From positions 1 through 7,925 of the forward strand of contig DLZA01000328.1 in assembly GCA_003447515.1 (NCBI GenBank): a stretch of DNA of 7,925 nucleotides. The letters are read 5' to 3'. The notes beneath the pieces were generated by a model that did not search any database, was not told the DNA's origin, and was given only the letters and a program-made list of their open reading frames with translations. The position numbers and the translations under genes are program-made. Below are positions 1 through 6,897 of this stretch, piece by piece. Source of the stretch: Paracoccaceae bacterium (GTDB taxonomy: Bacteria; Pseudomonadota; Alphaproteobacteria; Rhodobacterales; Rhodobacteraceae). The first letter of the stretch is position 1, and every line of letters starts with the position of its first letter.

Positions 1-204
1 TACGACTACCGTGAGCAAGAACAGTTACGTGAGATTCTAGCGGACAAACCCAAAGAAACCACTGAGTATGAACGGCGTTTGAAGGCCGCGACGTTAGCCT
101 ATAGTAAAGCCGACGACAAAAGTTCAAGAGGTCGATCTTGCACCGCCAAAAAGATGTTTGGTGCTTCTGATATCGTCGAGATGCGCCTGCGAACGTTGAC
201 CTGA
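1..204 (+). CDS. 3' end of an unidentified plus-strand gene (partial)
   Basis: Frame 1 is open from the left edge to a TGA at 202-204, giving the last 67 residues of a protein whose start lies outside the window. The peptide is hydrophilic and strongly charged, with a helix-like N-terminal stretch rich in Glu, Arg and Lys (YREQEQLREILADKP) and a C-terminus MFGASDIVEMRLRTLT. No membrane segment is visible and I do not recognise a family. Its residue composition looks more like a real protein than the competing minus-strand reading frame through the same bases. The TGA directly abuts the stop codon of the convergent PLP-enzyme gene (205-207), so the two genes meet with zero intergenic bases. 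It could still be a non-coding or decayed stretch, since only 68 codons are visible and the start cannot be seen. Confidence 0.45.
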   Translation, partial: YDYREQEQLREILADKPKETTEYERRLKAATLAYSKADDKSSRGRSCTAKKMFGASDIVEMRLRTLT

Positions 205-1386
205 CTACCTCAATCCCAATATCTCTGAGATAGCGTTAACCAGCGCATCGGCTTCTTGTTGGGTATTGTAGCCTTGGATAGACAAACGAACGATGCAAAT
301 ATCAGCCCAACGAAAAACCGGAATCTCGATGTCATACTCAGAGAGCAAGCGGTTTTTCAATTCATCCACGTCACAATCAGGTAGAGGGATTGATACAAGT
401 TGCGGCGCTAGGAACTCATGTGATGCAAAAAGTGGGATTTTTGTTAATTTGGAAATAGTGACAGCTGTTGCCATAGCTAATTCAGAACTTCTTCGCTTTA
501 CTTTTTCCCAATTGTGCAATTGTTTAAACTCAATCGCCGCGGGAACGGTAAACCACGCTGCTGGATCACGTGTTCCTTGCACCTCAAAGCAATCGATAAA
601 GCGGCTGTCTCCGAATGCGCCAAGCTGTTTTTTGTTCCCGTTTTGAGGCACCCAACCGTGGCTGATGACGGTTGGTTCCAAAGTATGCTGAACGTCTTTG
701 TGAGCCCACAGGAACGCCGATCCTTTAGGTGCCATCATCCATTTGTGGCAGTTTCCAGAATAGAAATCAGCGTTCAGTTCATTGAGTTTCAAATGGATCA
801 GTCCAGGTGCATGAGCCCCGTCGATCACAGTAATAATTCCACGATTGCGGGCTTCCTTCACGACGTTTTCAATTGGGAAAACGAGTGAGGTTGGAGAGGT
901 GATGTGACTAAGGAATAGCACCTTGGTATTTTCTGTCATCTTTTTCAAAATCGATGACGTAAACTGATCTTCGGACCGTAGCGGAATAGCTATATCGGCG
1001 ACCACGATTTTGGCGCCAGTCCGATCCGCAACAAATCTCCATGTGTTCTCAAGCGCGTTATATTCGTGGTTGCTCGTCAGAATTTCGTCGCCGGGCTTTA
1101 ATTCCTGAGACCGTGCAATCGCATTGAGACCAGCAGTCGCATTTTCCACGCCAACAATATCCTGCTCGTTCGCCCCTAGCTCTTTGGCCACTGCAACCCG
1201 GGCCGCTTTCATATTATCTAGGAGTCCGCGTTCTTGATCCAAAAACGCTACTGGTTGATTCTCGAGCGTCAATTGCCAGTCTTGATAGGTCTTAAATACG
1301 GGTTTCGGACACGCTCCAAACGATCCATGGTTTAGGAAGACCAATCCTTCTTGAAGGTGGAACAACTCCCGGAGATTTTCAGTCAC
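205..1386 (-). CDS. PLP-dependent class V aminotransferase-fold enzyme, isopenicillin-N-epimerase-like
   Basis: This 393-residue protein has the usual length and layout of fold-type I, class V aminotransferase-family enzymes. The N-terminal FLNHGSFGACP (17-27) is typical of the isopenicillin N epimerase (CefD)/EgtE-like branch. IDGAHAPG (188-195) carries the Asp189 expected to pair with the PLP pyridine nitrogen, and SGNCHKWMMAPKG (210-222) carries Lys215, the expected Schiff-base lysine. GTRDPAAW (271-278) and RLSIQGYN (367-374) supply the C-terminal Arg367 expected to hold a substrate carboxylate. No signal peptide is present, so it should be cytosolic. The start is GTG (1386-1384), preceded at 8 nt by AAAGGG lying inside the last codons of the permease gene; the gap to that gene is only 5 bp. 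This points to translation from the transporter message. Members of this branch include epimerases, C-S lyases and desulfurase-like enzymes, so the reaction is unassigned. Its place at the end of the transporter operon suggests it acts on the imported compound (inference). Confidence 0.9.
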   Translation of the reverse strand: MTENLRELFHLQEGLVFLNHGSFGACPKPVFKTYQDWQLTLENQPVAFLDQERGLLDNMKAARVAVAKELGANEQDIVGVENATAGLNAIARSQELKPGDEILTSNHEYNALENTWRFVADRTGAKIVVADIAIPLRSEDQFTSSILKKMTENTKVLFLSHITSPTSLVFPIENVVKEARNRGIITVIDGAHAPGLIHLKLNELNADFYSGNCHKWMMAPKGSAFLWAHKDVQHTLEPTVISHGWVPQNGNKKQLGAFGDSRFIDCFEVQGTRDPAAWFTVPAAIEFKQLHNWEKVKRRSSELAMATAVTISKLTKIPLFASHEFLAPQLVSIPLPDCDVDELKNRLLSEYDIEIPVFRWADICIVRLSIQGYNTQQEADALVNAISEILGLR

Positions 1387-1391
1387 TAAAA

Positions 1392-2303
1392 TTACCCTTT
1401 CAACGTGGGATCAAGAGCATCGCGAAGCCCGTCACCAAACAATGTTGTCGTCAAAACCGTTACCGCCAGAGCCATTGTTGGAAATAAAGCAAGGTGCCAA
1501 TAAAAGAACATGAAGTTAATGCCAATGTTTATCATTTGACCCCAGCTTGGTGTCGGCGGCGCTATGCCAACGCCCAGAAAGCTCAAACCCGCTTCCAGCA
1601 TCATCGCTAGTGGTATTGCTTGTACGAACCCAACGATGACGGGAGAAATTGAATTTGGGATAAGGTGTCTGAAAATCACAAACAATGGCGATGCTCCGAG
1701 CGCTTGCGACGCCCGTATGAATTCTCGATTGCGAAATGCCATAACTTGGCCACGCACCAAAAGGCAGACCTGAACCCAGCCAAAAAGCGCGGCTATCAGC
1801 ACAATATTGCCAAAGCCACCACCCGCCAGTGCGGCCAGCAGCAGTGCTGCCAAAAGTGGTGGAACTACGCTGAAAATTTCTATGATACGCATGATGAGCC
1901 AATCTGCAGTCCCACCGTAGTATCCAGCCACCGCCCCTAAAGGCAAGCCAATGACAACGCTAAAAGCCGCTGCAACAAACCCGATACTAAGTGAAATGCG
2001 CGCACCATACACAATTCTGGTGTAGAAATCCCGGCCCAAATCGTCGACGCCGAACCAATGGCTGGCTGAAGGAAAAGCGAGGTTTTCGGTGAGAAACTTC
2101 TGTTCCTCATAGCTTGTCGGCGTAATCAACGGCGCAAGAATCGCCATCAAGATTATCAATGACAAAACCGAGCCTGAAGCAATGGCGGCCCTGTTGGCAA
2201 TAAACCGACGCCACGCATAGTACATTGGGTTTCGAGGCGCGAGCATATTGTCTATGCTTTCAATCGGTTTAGCTGATTTGATTGCACTAGATTCTTGGGT
2301 CAT
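1392..2303 (-). CDS. ABC transporter inner-membrane permease, OppC/DppC type
   Basis: This 303-residue protein is the second permease of a peptide/nickel-type (PepT family) importer. A cytosolic N-terminal tail of about 35 residues precedes the first membrane helix (about 41-61), as is usual for OppC/DppC. HWFGVDDLGRD (82-92) is the characteristic periplasmic motif after helix 1. The EAA coupling loop that docks on the ATPases is at about 193-217 (REFIRASQALGAS..., RHLIPN), followed by SFLGVGIAPPTPSWGQM (241-257) and the C-terminal GDGLRDALDP (290-299). Further hydrophobic helices lie around 105-128, 137-160, 165-183, 219-243 and 266-290. The ATG overlaps the OppB-type stop codon in an ATGA (2300-2303), implying translational coupling. 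It should heterodimerise with that neighbour to form the translocation pore. The family assignment is firm; the substrate is not determinable from the permease. Confidence 0.95.
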   Translation of the reverse strand: MTQESSAIKSAKPIESIDNMLAPRNPMYYAWRRFIANRAAIASGSVLSLIILMAILAPLITPTSYEEQKFLTENLAFPSASHWFGVDDLGRDFYTRIVYGARISLSIGFVAAAFSVVIGLPLGAVAGYYGGTADWLIMRIIEIFSVVPPLLAALLLAALAGGGFGNIVLIAALFGWVQVCLLVRGQVMAFRNREFIRASQALGASPLFVIFRHLIPNSISPVIVGFVQAIPLAMMLEAGLSFLGVGIAPPTPSWGQMINIGINFMFFYWHLALFPTMALAVTVLTTTLFGDGLRDALDPTLKG

Positions 2304-3235
2304 TTGGACGATCTTCCCCCCAGCCGAATGCGCGGATTAAGGAGTGCATAGGCAATGTCAGCAAGAAAATATGCCAAGCAGAACATGACTGTTATCATCA
2401 AAACCAGCGCCATTTCCAAAGGATAGTCGCGCGTTTCAATACTAGAGACGAAGTAGGCACCCAGACCCGGAACCCGAAACATCGCCTCCACAAAAATACT
2501 TCCCGTTGCTGTCCCAATGAACATCGGCAAAAAGACAGTGACCATCGGAATGGCTGAGTTTCTCAACACGTGTTGGAAGATGATTTTGCGCTCAGGTAGC
2601 CCTTTTGCGCGCAACACGGTTACAAACGGTTTGTTGAGTGTGTCCAGCATCGCTGAACGAGTGTAACGCGCGTAGGTCGCCATTGGGATCGCAGCATATG
2701 CAACGATCGGCAGTATCCACTTTTTTGGCTCACCCCATCCACTTGCTGGGAGCCAATTAAGCCAAACAGCAAAGACGAGGATCAAAAGCATGCTTGTCAC
2801 AAATACTGGAACCGTCAGACCAAGTGTTGAGATCACGGACGCGACATAGTCGACCCAGCTGTTGCGGTGCAAGGCGGCAACAAGTCCTAGTGCGATACCA
2901 AGTGGTGCACCGATGAGAACCCCAGCTCCACCAAGAACGAGGCTTGGAATCCACGCCCGACCCAACAACTCAAGCACGGTTTCCCCGGGGCTTTGGTAGG
3001 GTATGCCAAAATCAAAGTGCAATACACCCCACATGTATTTCAGGTATTGAACGTAAAGCGGCTGATCTAATCCATAGCGTGCCATTATTTTGGCTTTGAC
3101 GGCATCATGAAGTGGCATCTCAACGGCGTCAAAGGGTCCACCCGGAATTGCATGCATCATGACAAAGAGAAGCACTGATACTACGAAGAAAGTAACGCAG
3201 ATCGACATTAGTCGTCGAAGAACATATCCTATCAT
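2300..3235 (-). CDS. ABC transporter inner-membrane permease, OppB/DppB type
   Basis: This 311-residue protein has the layout of the first permease of peptide-type importers. The N-terminal helix (about 9-30, after MIGYVLRRL) leads into the HAIPGGPFD motif, then a periplasmic segment with YGLDQPLYVQYLKYMWGVLHFDFG (54-77) typical of OppB/DppB. Membrane helices follow at about 96-122, 130-158, 174-192, 228-250 and 275-299. The EAA loop spans about 204-229, with RAKGLPERKI (209-218) as its core, followed by FRVPGLG (253-259) and the C-terminal NPRIR (300-304). The start ATG (3235-3233) has a strong Shine-Dalgarno, AGGAGAGG (3246-3239), with about 6 nt between AGGAG and ATG. It begins 9 bp after the upstream ATPase stop and ends overlapping the OppC-type gene by 4 bp. 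It is expected to pair with that protein in the cytoplasmic membrane. Confidence 0.95.
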   Translation of the reverse strand: MIGYVLRRLMSICVTFFVVSVLLFVMMHAIPGGPFDAVEMPLHDAVKAKIMARYGLDQPLYVQYLKYMWGVLHFDFGIPYQSPGETVLELLGRAWIPSLVLGGAGVLIGAPLGIALGLVAALHRNSWVDYVASVISTLGLTVPVFVTSMLLILVFAVWLNWLPASGWGEPKKWILPIVAYAAIPMATYARYTRSAMLDTLNKPFVTVLRAKGLPERKIIFQHVLRNSAIPMVTVFLPMFIGTATGSIFVEAMFRVPGLGAYFVSSIETRDYPLEMALVLMITVMFCLAYFLADIAYALLNPRIRLGGRSSK

Positions 3236-3244
3236 TAACCTCTC

Positions 3245-4207
3245 CTAACCTTCTACGATCGCTTCGACTTTGTGGTCCTCAGAAACATTGACAAGTTGTG
3301 GACCGGTCGTTGACACATTCGCGGTCGTAGTGATGTCTGCTTGCGAAACTTTTGGTATATTTGCGGTAATCTCTTCGGCAGTCATGAAGGACCTTCGCAC
3401 TCGTTTGCGCGCATCCAGAGACGGAATCGCATTCAGAAGTGACTTCGTATACGGGTGCTGAGCGTCTTTGAAAATTGTTTCAGTTGGGGCCTGTTCAACA
3501 ATGCGTCCATTATGCATGACGGCAATTTCATCGGCAAGTGAACGGATGACGTTTAGTTCGTGACTTATGAAAAGAATTGAAAGCCCCATCTCTTCCTGCA
3601 AGTCGTGCATAAGGTTAATCACTTGAGCCTTGACCGAAACATCAAGAGCGGAAGTTGGTTCGTCGGCCACAAGGATATCGGGTTTTAGCGCAAGGGCGCG
3701 CGCGATCGAAATACGCTGGCGTTGACCACCAGAAAGTTCGTGTGGGTATCGACTACGATAGCTTCGATCCAGACCAACTTTTTCGAAAAGATCACCGACG
3801 ATCTCGTTGCGCTCTTGGATCGTGTACATGCCATGGATCACGAATGGTTCTGCAACAATTTGAGAGAGCGTCATCATCGGGTCAAGTGATGAGTAACTAT
3901 CTTGAAACACAATCTGCATCTGTTTTCGCAGCGGTTTCAACACAGCAGGCTCCAAGCGCGTTATATCAGTTCCGTTAACGATGATTTCGCCAGATGTAAC
4001 ATCAAGCAATCGCATCGCCATGAGACCGCATGTCGACTTTCCGGAGCCAGATTCCCCAACGAGACCCAAAACTTTGCGAGGCATCACATTGAGGCTAACG
4101 CCGTCGACTGCGACAACCTGCTGCGGTGCCCCACCAAAAAAGTTGGCGAAACCACTACCCATACCAAATGATTTGCGCAGATTTCTGAGTTCTAGAACCG
4201 GGCTCAT
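3245..4207 (-). CDS. ABC transporter ATPase, OppF/DppF type
   Basis: This is one of the two nucleotide-binding subunits that power the importer. With the start used here the protein is 320 residues ([14 protein letters not shown]...). Walker A GESGSGKS is at 51-58, Q-loop Gln102 lies in VFQDSYSSLDP, the signature LSGGQ is at 158-162, Walker B ILVADEP is at 178-184 and the switch His216 is in ISHE. All catalytic elements are intact. I chose the ATG at 4207-4205 because it forms an ATGA overlap with the stop of the upstream ATPase, has GGAAAG 7 nt upstream, and gives the N-terminus usual for the family. A longer form from 4225 would add only MLESST, has no visible Shine-Dalgarno and overlaps the neighbour by 22 bp. 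The C-terminal tail (about 275-320) is Thr/Val/Asn-rich and lacks the cysteine cluster found in the partner ATPase. Confidence 0.93.
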   Translation of the reverse strand: MSPVLELRNLRKSFGMGSGFANFFGGAPQQVVAVDGVSLNVMPRKVLGLVGESGSGKSTCGLMAMRLLDVTSGEIIVNGTDITRLEPAVLKPLRKQMQIVFQDSYSSLDPMMTLSQIVAEPFVIHGMYTIQERNEIVGDLFEKVGLDRSYRSRYPHELSGGQRQRISIARALALKPDILVADEPTSALDVSVKAQVINLMHDLQEEMGLSILFISHELNVIRSLADEIAVMHNGRIVEQAPTETIFKDAQHPYTKSLLNAIPSLDARKRVRRSFMTAEEITANIPKVSQADITTTANVSTTGPQLVNVSEDHKVEAIVEG

Positions 4208-5169
4208 TGTACTACTTTCCAACATGCAGCTGATCTGTTTTTACCGAATGTTGAAAGGTTGGGAGCGTCTGATGCGCATTTATCATCCGCCAGTTTGCAT
4301 CTTGGATGAAAGGGACAGCCGGAGGGCGGTGAAAGTGCGTTTGGTGAGGAACCAGGAATTTCAATTAATTTACGTTTCCCCGCTTCGCGACCGGGTATAC
4401 TCTCAATGAGTGCCTTGGTATAAGGGTTAAGTGGATCCTCGAAGATTTCTCGGGTGTCGCCTATCTCCATTACTTTACCACCGTACATAACCACAACGCG
4501 GTCAACCGTTTCGGCAATCACACCAAGGTCGTGGGTGATTATTATCAGACTCATTCCGGTTTCTTGTTGAAGATCGGTAATGAGCTGTAGAATTTGTGCT
4601 TGAACCGTCACATCAAGAGCGGTTGTCGGTTCATCCGCGATCAATAACCGGGGCTCACATGATAAGGCCATAGCGATCATGGCACGCTGGAGCATTCCGC
4701 CGGATAGTTGATGTGGGTATTGTTTCAACACGCGGTCAGGGTGCTTGATTTCGACCTTGGCAAGCAATTCTCTTGCTTGGGCCAAAGCGGCTTTCTTACC
4801 CGTATTTCCGTGAGTTTGAATGGTCTCTGAAATCTGATAACCAATGGTAAAGAGTGGATCAAACGAAGTCATCGGGTCCTGAAAGACCATCGAGACCAAA
4901 CTTCCCCGAATGTCAGATAGAGCCTTTGCATCGGCATTTAGAAGGTCACTACCATCAAGCTCGAGTTTGTCAGCTTCAATCGTCGCGGCCGGGGCCTGCA
5001 GCAGACGCATCAACGCCAAGAATGTAACGGATTTACCTGAACCAGACTCTCCCACTATGCCGAGGCTTTCGCCCTTAGATAGACCCAGGGTTACACCGCG
5101 TACTGCGCTCACAACACCATCGTGGTGCCGAAAACTAACGCGAAGGTCTTTGATGTCTACGAGTTGCAT
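4204..5169 (-). CDS. ABC transporter ATPase, OppD/DppD type, with C-terminal cysteine cluster
   Basis: This 321-residue nucleotide-binding subunit has Walker A GESGSGKS (40-47), Q-loop Gln97 in [11 protein letters not shown], signature LSGGM (155-159), Walker B LLIADE (175-180) and switch His213 in ITHD. After the ATPase core comes the oligopeptide-transporter C-terminal domain (oligo_HPY), starting near NPYTKAL (248-254). Cysteines at 285, 291, 298 and 316 (C-x5-C-x6-C-x17-C) match the pattern known in DppD/OppD-type subunits to bind a 4Fe-4S cluster. The LSGGM variant instead of LSGGQ is common in this D-type subunit. The start ATG is preceded by AAGGG (5184-5180) at a rather long 10-nt spacing, and the gene follows an intercistronic hairpin. 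Both features could lower its expression relative to the binding protein. It overlaps the next ATPase gene by ATGA and should form the asymmetric ATPase heterodimer with it. Confidence 0.95.
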   Translation of the reverse strand: MQLVDIKDLRVSFRHHDGVVSAVRGVTLGLSKGESLGIVGESGSGKSVTFLALMRLLQAPAATIEADKLELDGSDLLNADAKALSDIRGSLVSMVFQDPMTSFDPLFTIGYQISETIQTHGNTGKKAALAQARELLAKVEIKHPDRVLKQYPHQLSGGMLQRAMIAMALSCEPRLLIADEPTTALDVTVQAQILQLITDLQQETGMSLIIITHDLGVIAETVDRVVVMYGGKVMEIGDTREIFEDPLNPYTKALIESIPGREAGKRKLIEIPGSSPNALSPPSGCPFHPRCKLADDKCASDAPNLSTFGKNRSAACWKVVQ

Positions 5170-5203
5170 TTGGGAATAGCCCTTAAAAATCAGTAAAAAA
5201 TTA

Positions 5204-5237
5204 TCTCACCGCCCCCAACAGGGAAAAGGCGGTGAGA
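5204..5237 (-). terminator. Intra-operon stem-loop with U-run between binding-protein and ATPase genes
   Basis: A perfect 10-bp inverted repeat, TCTCACCGCC (5204-5213) and GGCGGTGAGA (5228-5237), flanks a 14-base loop. On the minus-strand transcript the loop can form a further CCC-TGTT-GGG mini-stem. The stem begins 9 bases after the binding-protein stop codon (5249-5247) and is followed, after TAA, by six T residues (5200-5195). This has the form of an intrinsic terminator, but four more transporter genes follow within 35 bases. A leaky terminator or a 3'-end stabiliser that raises binding-protein mRNA over the downstream subunits is therefore the likely role. Comparable hairpins are well known after the binding-protein gene in ABC importer operons, such as malE-malF. 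The structure is read directly from sequence; the function is inferred. Confidence 0.75.
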
Positions 5238-5246
5238 CATAGCGAT

Positions 5247-6851
5247 TTACTTCTCGATATGTGTGTAGAAGTAGTGAACGCGGTTCTCTAGCGGAGCAAA
5301 ACCAAGGCTGTTGGTAGTTGTTCCGTCACCTTTTAGGTCATTGCTGACCAGTGATGTTGTGATTGGGTGCATCAAAGGTACGATGGACACATTGTTGATC
5401 AGTTCCATCTCAGCGGCTTCATAAAGCTCTAGACGCTTTTCCCAGCTTGAATCTGAGTCAGCTTGAGCAACCAACTCATCGTACGACGCTAAATGGTGGC
5501 CATGACGACCGCCATTATAAAAGATGCCATAGAAGTTGCTTGGATCAAGATAATCGAACTCATAAGGGGCAAGGAACAAGCCGTTCTTGTCATTCAAAAG
5601 TGCATCCATCCAATCGCTGATTGGCATAACTTTGATAGCCATGTCGATATTCAGGTGCTCTTTGAATTCCGCTTGTAGATACTGAAGCATTGGCGGAGTG
5701 ATTGCTCCGTTGTAGCCGCCCTGATCACGATACCAGATTTCGATTTCTGGGAATCCGTCACCATTTGGATAACCCGCAGCGGTGAGGTGCTCACGCGCCT
5801 TTTCAGGATCAAAAACAGCGTGTTTGGTTAGCTCTTCGTTGTATCCGGGGAACCCGGGAGCAAGAAGAGAACGCGCAGGAATGGCCAAGTTCTTGAGAAC
5901 TGTTCCGGTCATTTCTTCGCGGTCAATTGCGTACCAAAAGGCTGTACGAACGTCTAGATTGTCGAACGGAGCCGCTTCGAGATCAAACGAAAGGTAAGAA
6001 ATCGCAAAGATCGCATTACGACGGACTTGCTCAGGGAAGCGAGCCTCTGCGTAAGGAATCTGCCCCGCGTTGAGCGATGTCATATCGGCATCACCAGCAA
6101 GGTAGCCAGGGAAACCAACTTCTGCTGGTCCAAGTGTTGGATCAAGCACAAGACGGTCAATCATAGCAGGCCAAGGTGCGTTGTATGTTGGGCTCTTGGT
6201 CAAAACCATTTTGTTGTTTGATTTTTCCCAGCTTTCAAGAACGAATGGTCCCGATGTGACCATTGTATCAACGTTAGCTGCATACTCATCACCGTGAATA
6301 TCCCACACGTGCTTTGGAACAGGATACCAAAGCGATACAACGCTTGGTAGGTATGGTTTAACAGTTTCAGTTTCGACTTCGAGAGTGGTGTCGTCAACCG
6401 CACGAATGCCGACTTCGTCAACATCCATTTTGCCAGACGTTACAGGGCTCCAGTTTTTCAATCCACCGGCAAAGCCCCAATACCAAGCAAAGTCATAGCC
6501 TGTAGTTGCCGCGCGCTTAAGTGCAAACACATAGTCATGTGCAGTAAGAGGCGTGCCGTCGCTCCAAAGCAGGCCATCGCGAAGCTTAAACGTCCATGTC
6601 AGACCATCATCAGATTGGGACCAACTTTCAGCGGCCAAGCCATGAAGTTCAAACTCTTTGTCAAATGACGTTAGCGAGATTGACATGACCTCTGGCTTGC
6701 CCGCACGCGCGTAAACTGTTTTCATATAGTCAACGTAGCTACCGCTCGTTGAATCGTGCGTACCATAGACGGTGGTTTCCGCTACAGCGGCTCCCGTCAA
6801 CGCTATTATACCAACTGCGAATGCAGCAGCAAAGTTTTTAATAAAAATCAT
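5247..6851 (-). CDS. Periplasmic peptide/dipeptide-type solute-binding protein (SBP_bac_5, cluster C)
   Basis: This 534-residue protein is the extracytoplasmic receptor of the importer. Residues 1-24 form a Sec signal peptide: a short Lys5-containing n-region, a hydrophobic core and a likely cleavage after AVA (24). There is no lipobox and I see no cysteine in the protein, so a soluble periplasmic form is expected. The family hallmark runs from about 73 to 110 (AAESWSQSDDGLTWTFKL, then WSDGTPLTAHDYVFA). Later family features include GPFVLESWE (201-209), LDVRTAFWYAIDREEM (299-314), DYLDPSNFY (433-441) and VPLMHP (491-496). The length is typical of cluster C proteins, which bind peptides, nickel, opines, sugars and other solutes, so the ligand is open. 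The start ATG has a near-ideal AAGGAGG (6863-6857) 5 nt upstream, much stronger than those of its neighbours, consistent with high expression. It lies 46 bp after the regulator gene. Confidence 0.95.
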   Translation of the reverse strand: MIFIKNFAAAFAVGIIALTGAAVAETTVYGTHDSTSGSYVDYMKTVYARAGKPEVMSISLTSFDKEFELHGLAAESWSQSDDGLTWTFKLRDGLLWSDGTPLTAHDYVFALKRAATTGYDFAWYWGFAGGLKNWSPVTSGKMDVDEVGIRAVDDTTLEVETETVKPYLPSVVSLWYPVPKHVWDIHGDEYAANVDTMVTSGPFVLESWEKSNNKMVLTKSPTYNAPWPAMIDRLVLDPTLGPAEVGFPGYLAGDADMTSLNAGQIPYAEARFPEQVRRNAIFAISYLSFDLEAAPFDNLDVRTAFWYAIDREEMTGTVLKNLAIPARSLLAPGFPGYNEELTKHAVFDPEKAREHLTAAGYPNGDGFPEIEIWYRDQGGYNGAITPPMLQYLQAEFKEHLNIDMAIKVMPISDWMDALLNDKNGLFLAPYEFDYLDPSNFYGIFYNGGRHGHHLASYDELVAQADSDSSWEKRLELYEAAEMELINNVSIVPLMHPITTSLVSNDLKGDGTTTNSLGFAPLENRVHYFYTHIEK

Positions 6852-6897
6852 CGTCTCCTCCTTCGGGTTTTTATTTTTAGATGGTTTATGTTCGTTT

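Noticed and set aside
2..240. Minus-strand frame open through the left edge
   Set aside because: It shows no good start or ribosome site and a composition rich in Arg, Trp, Cys and His unlike a normal protein. The plus-strand frame 1 reading is more plausible.
514..888. Plus-strand open frame of 124 codons inside the PLP-enzyme gene
   Set aside because: It is antisense to a gene with intact catalytic motifs and has an unprotein-like composition, so it is a shadow frame.
4208..4225. Longer start for the OppF-type ATPase at 4225, adding MLESST
   Set aside because: It has no Shine-Dalgarno and overlaps the upstream gene by 22 bp. The ATG at 4207 gives an ATGA overlap, has GGAAAG upstream and yields the usual N-terminus.
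3981..4409. Plus-strand open frame of 142 codons across the junction of the two ATPase genes
   Set aside because: It lies wholly antisense to two well-conserved ATPase genes, and its translation shows no family features.
6852..6897. Separate promoter or terminator between the regulator and binding-protein genes
   Set aside because: The 46-bp gap is AT-rich and holds the strong Shine-Dalgarno, but no hairpin with a U-run and no convincing -35/-10 pair was found.
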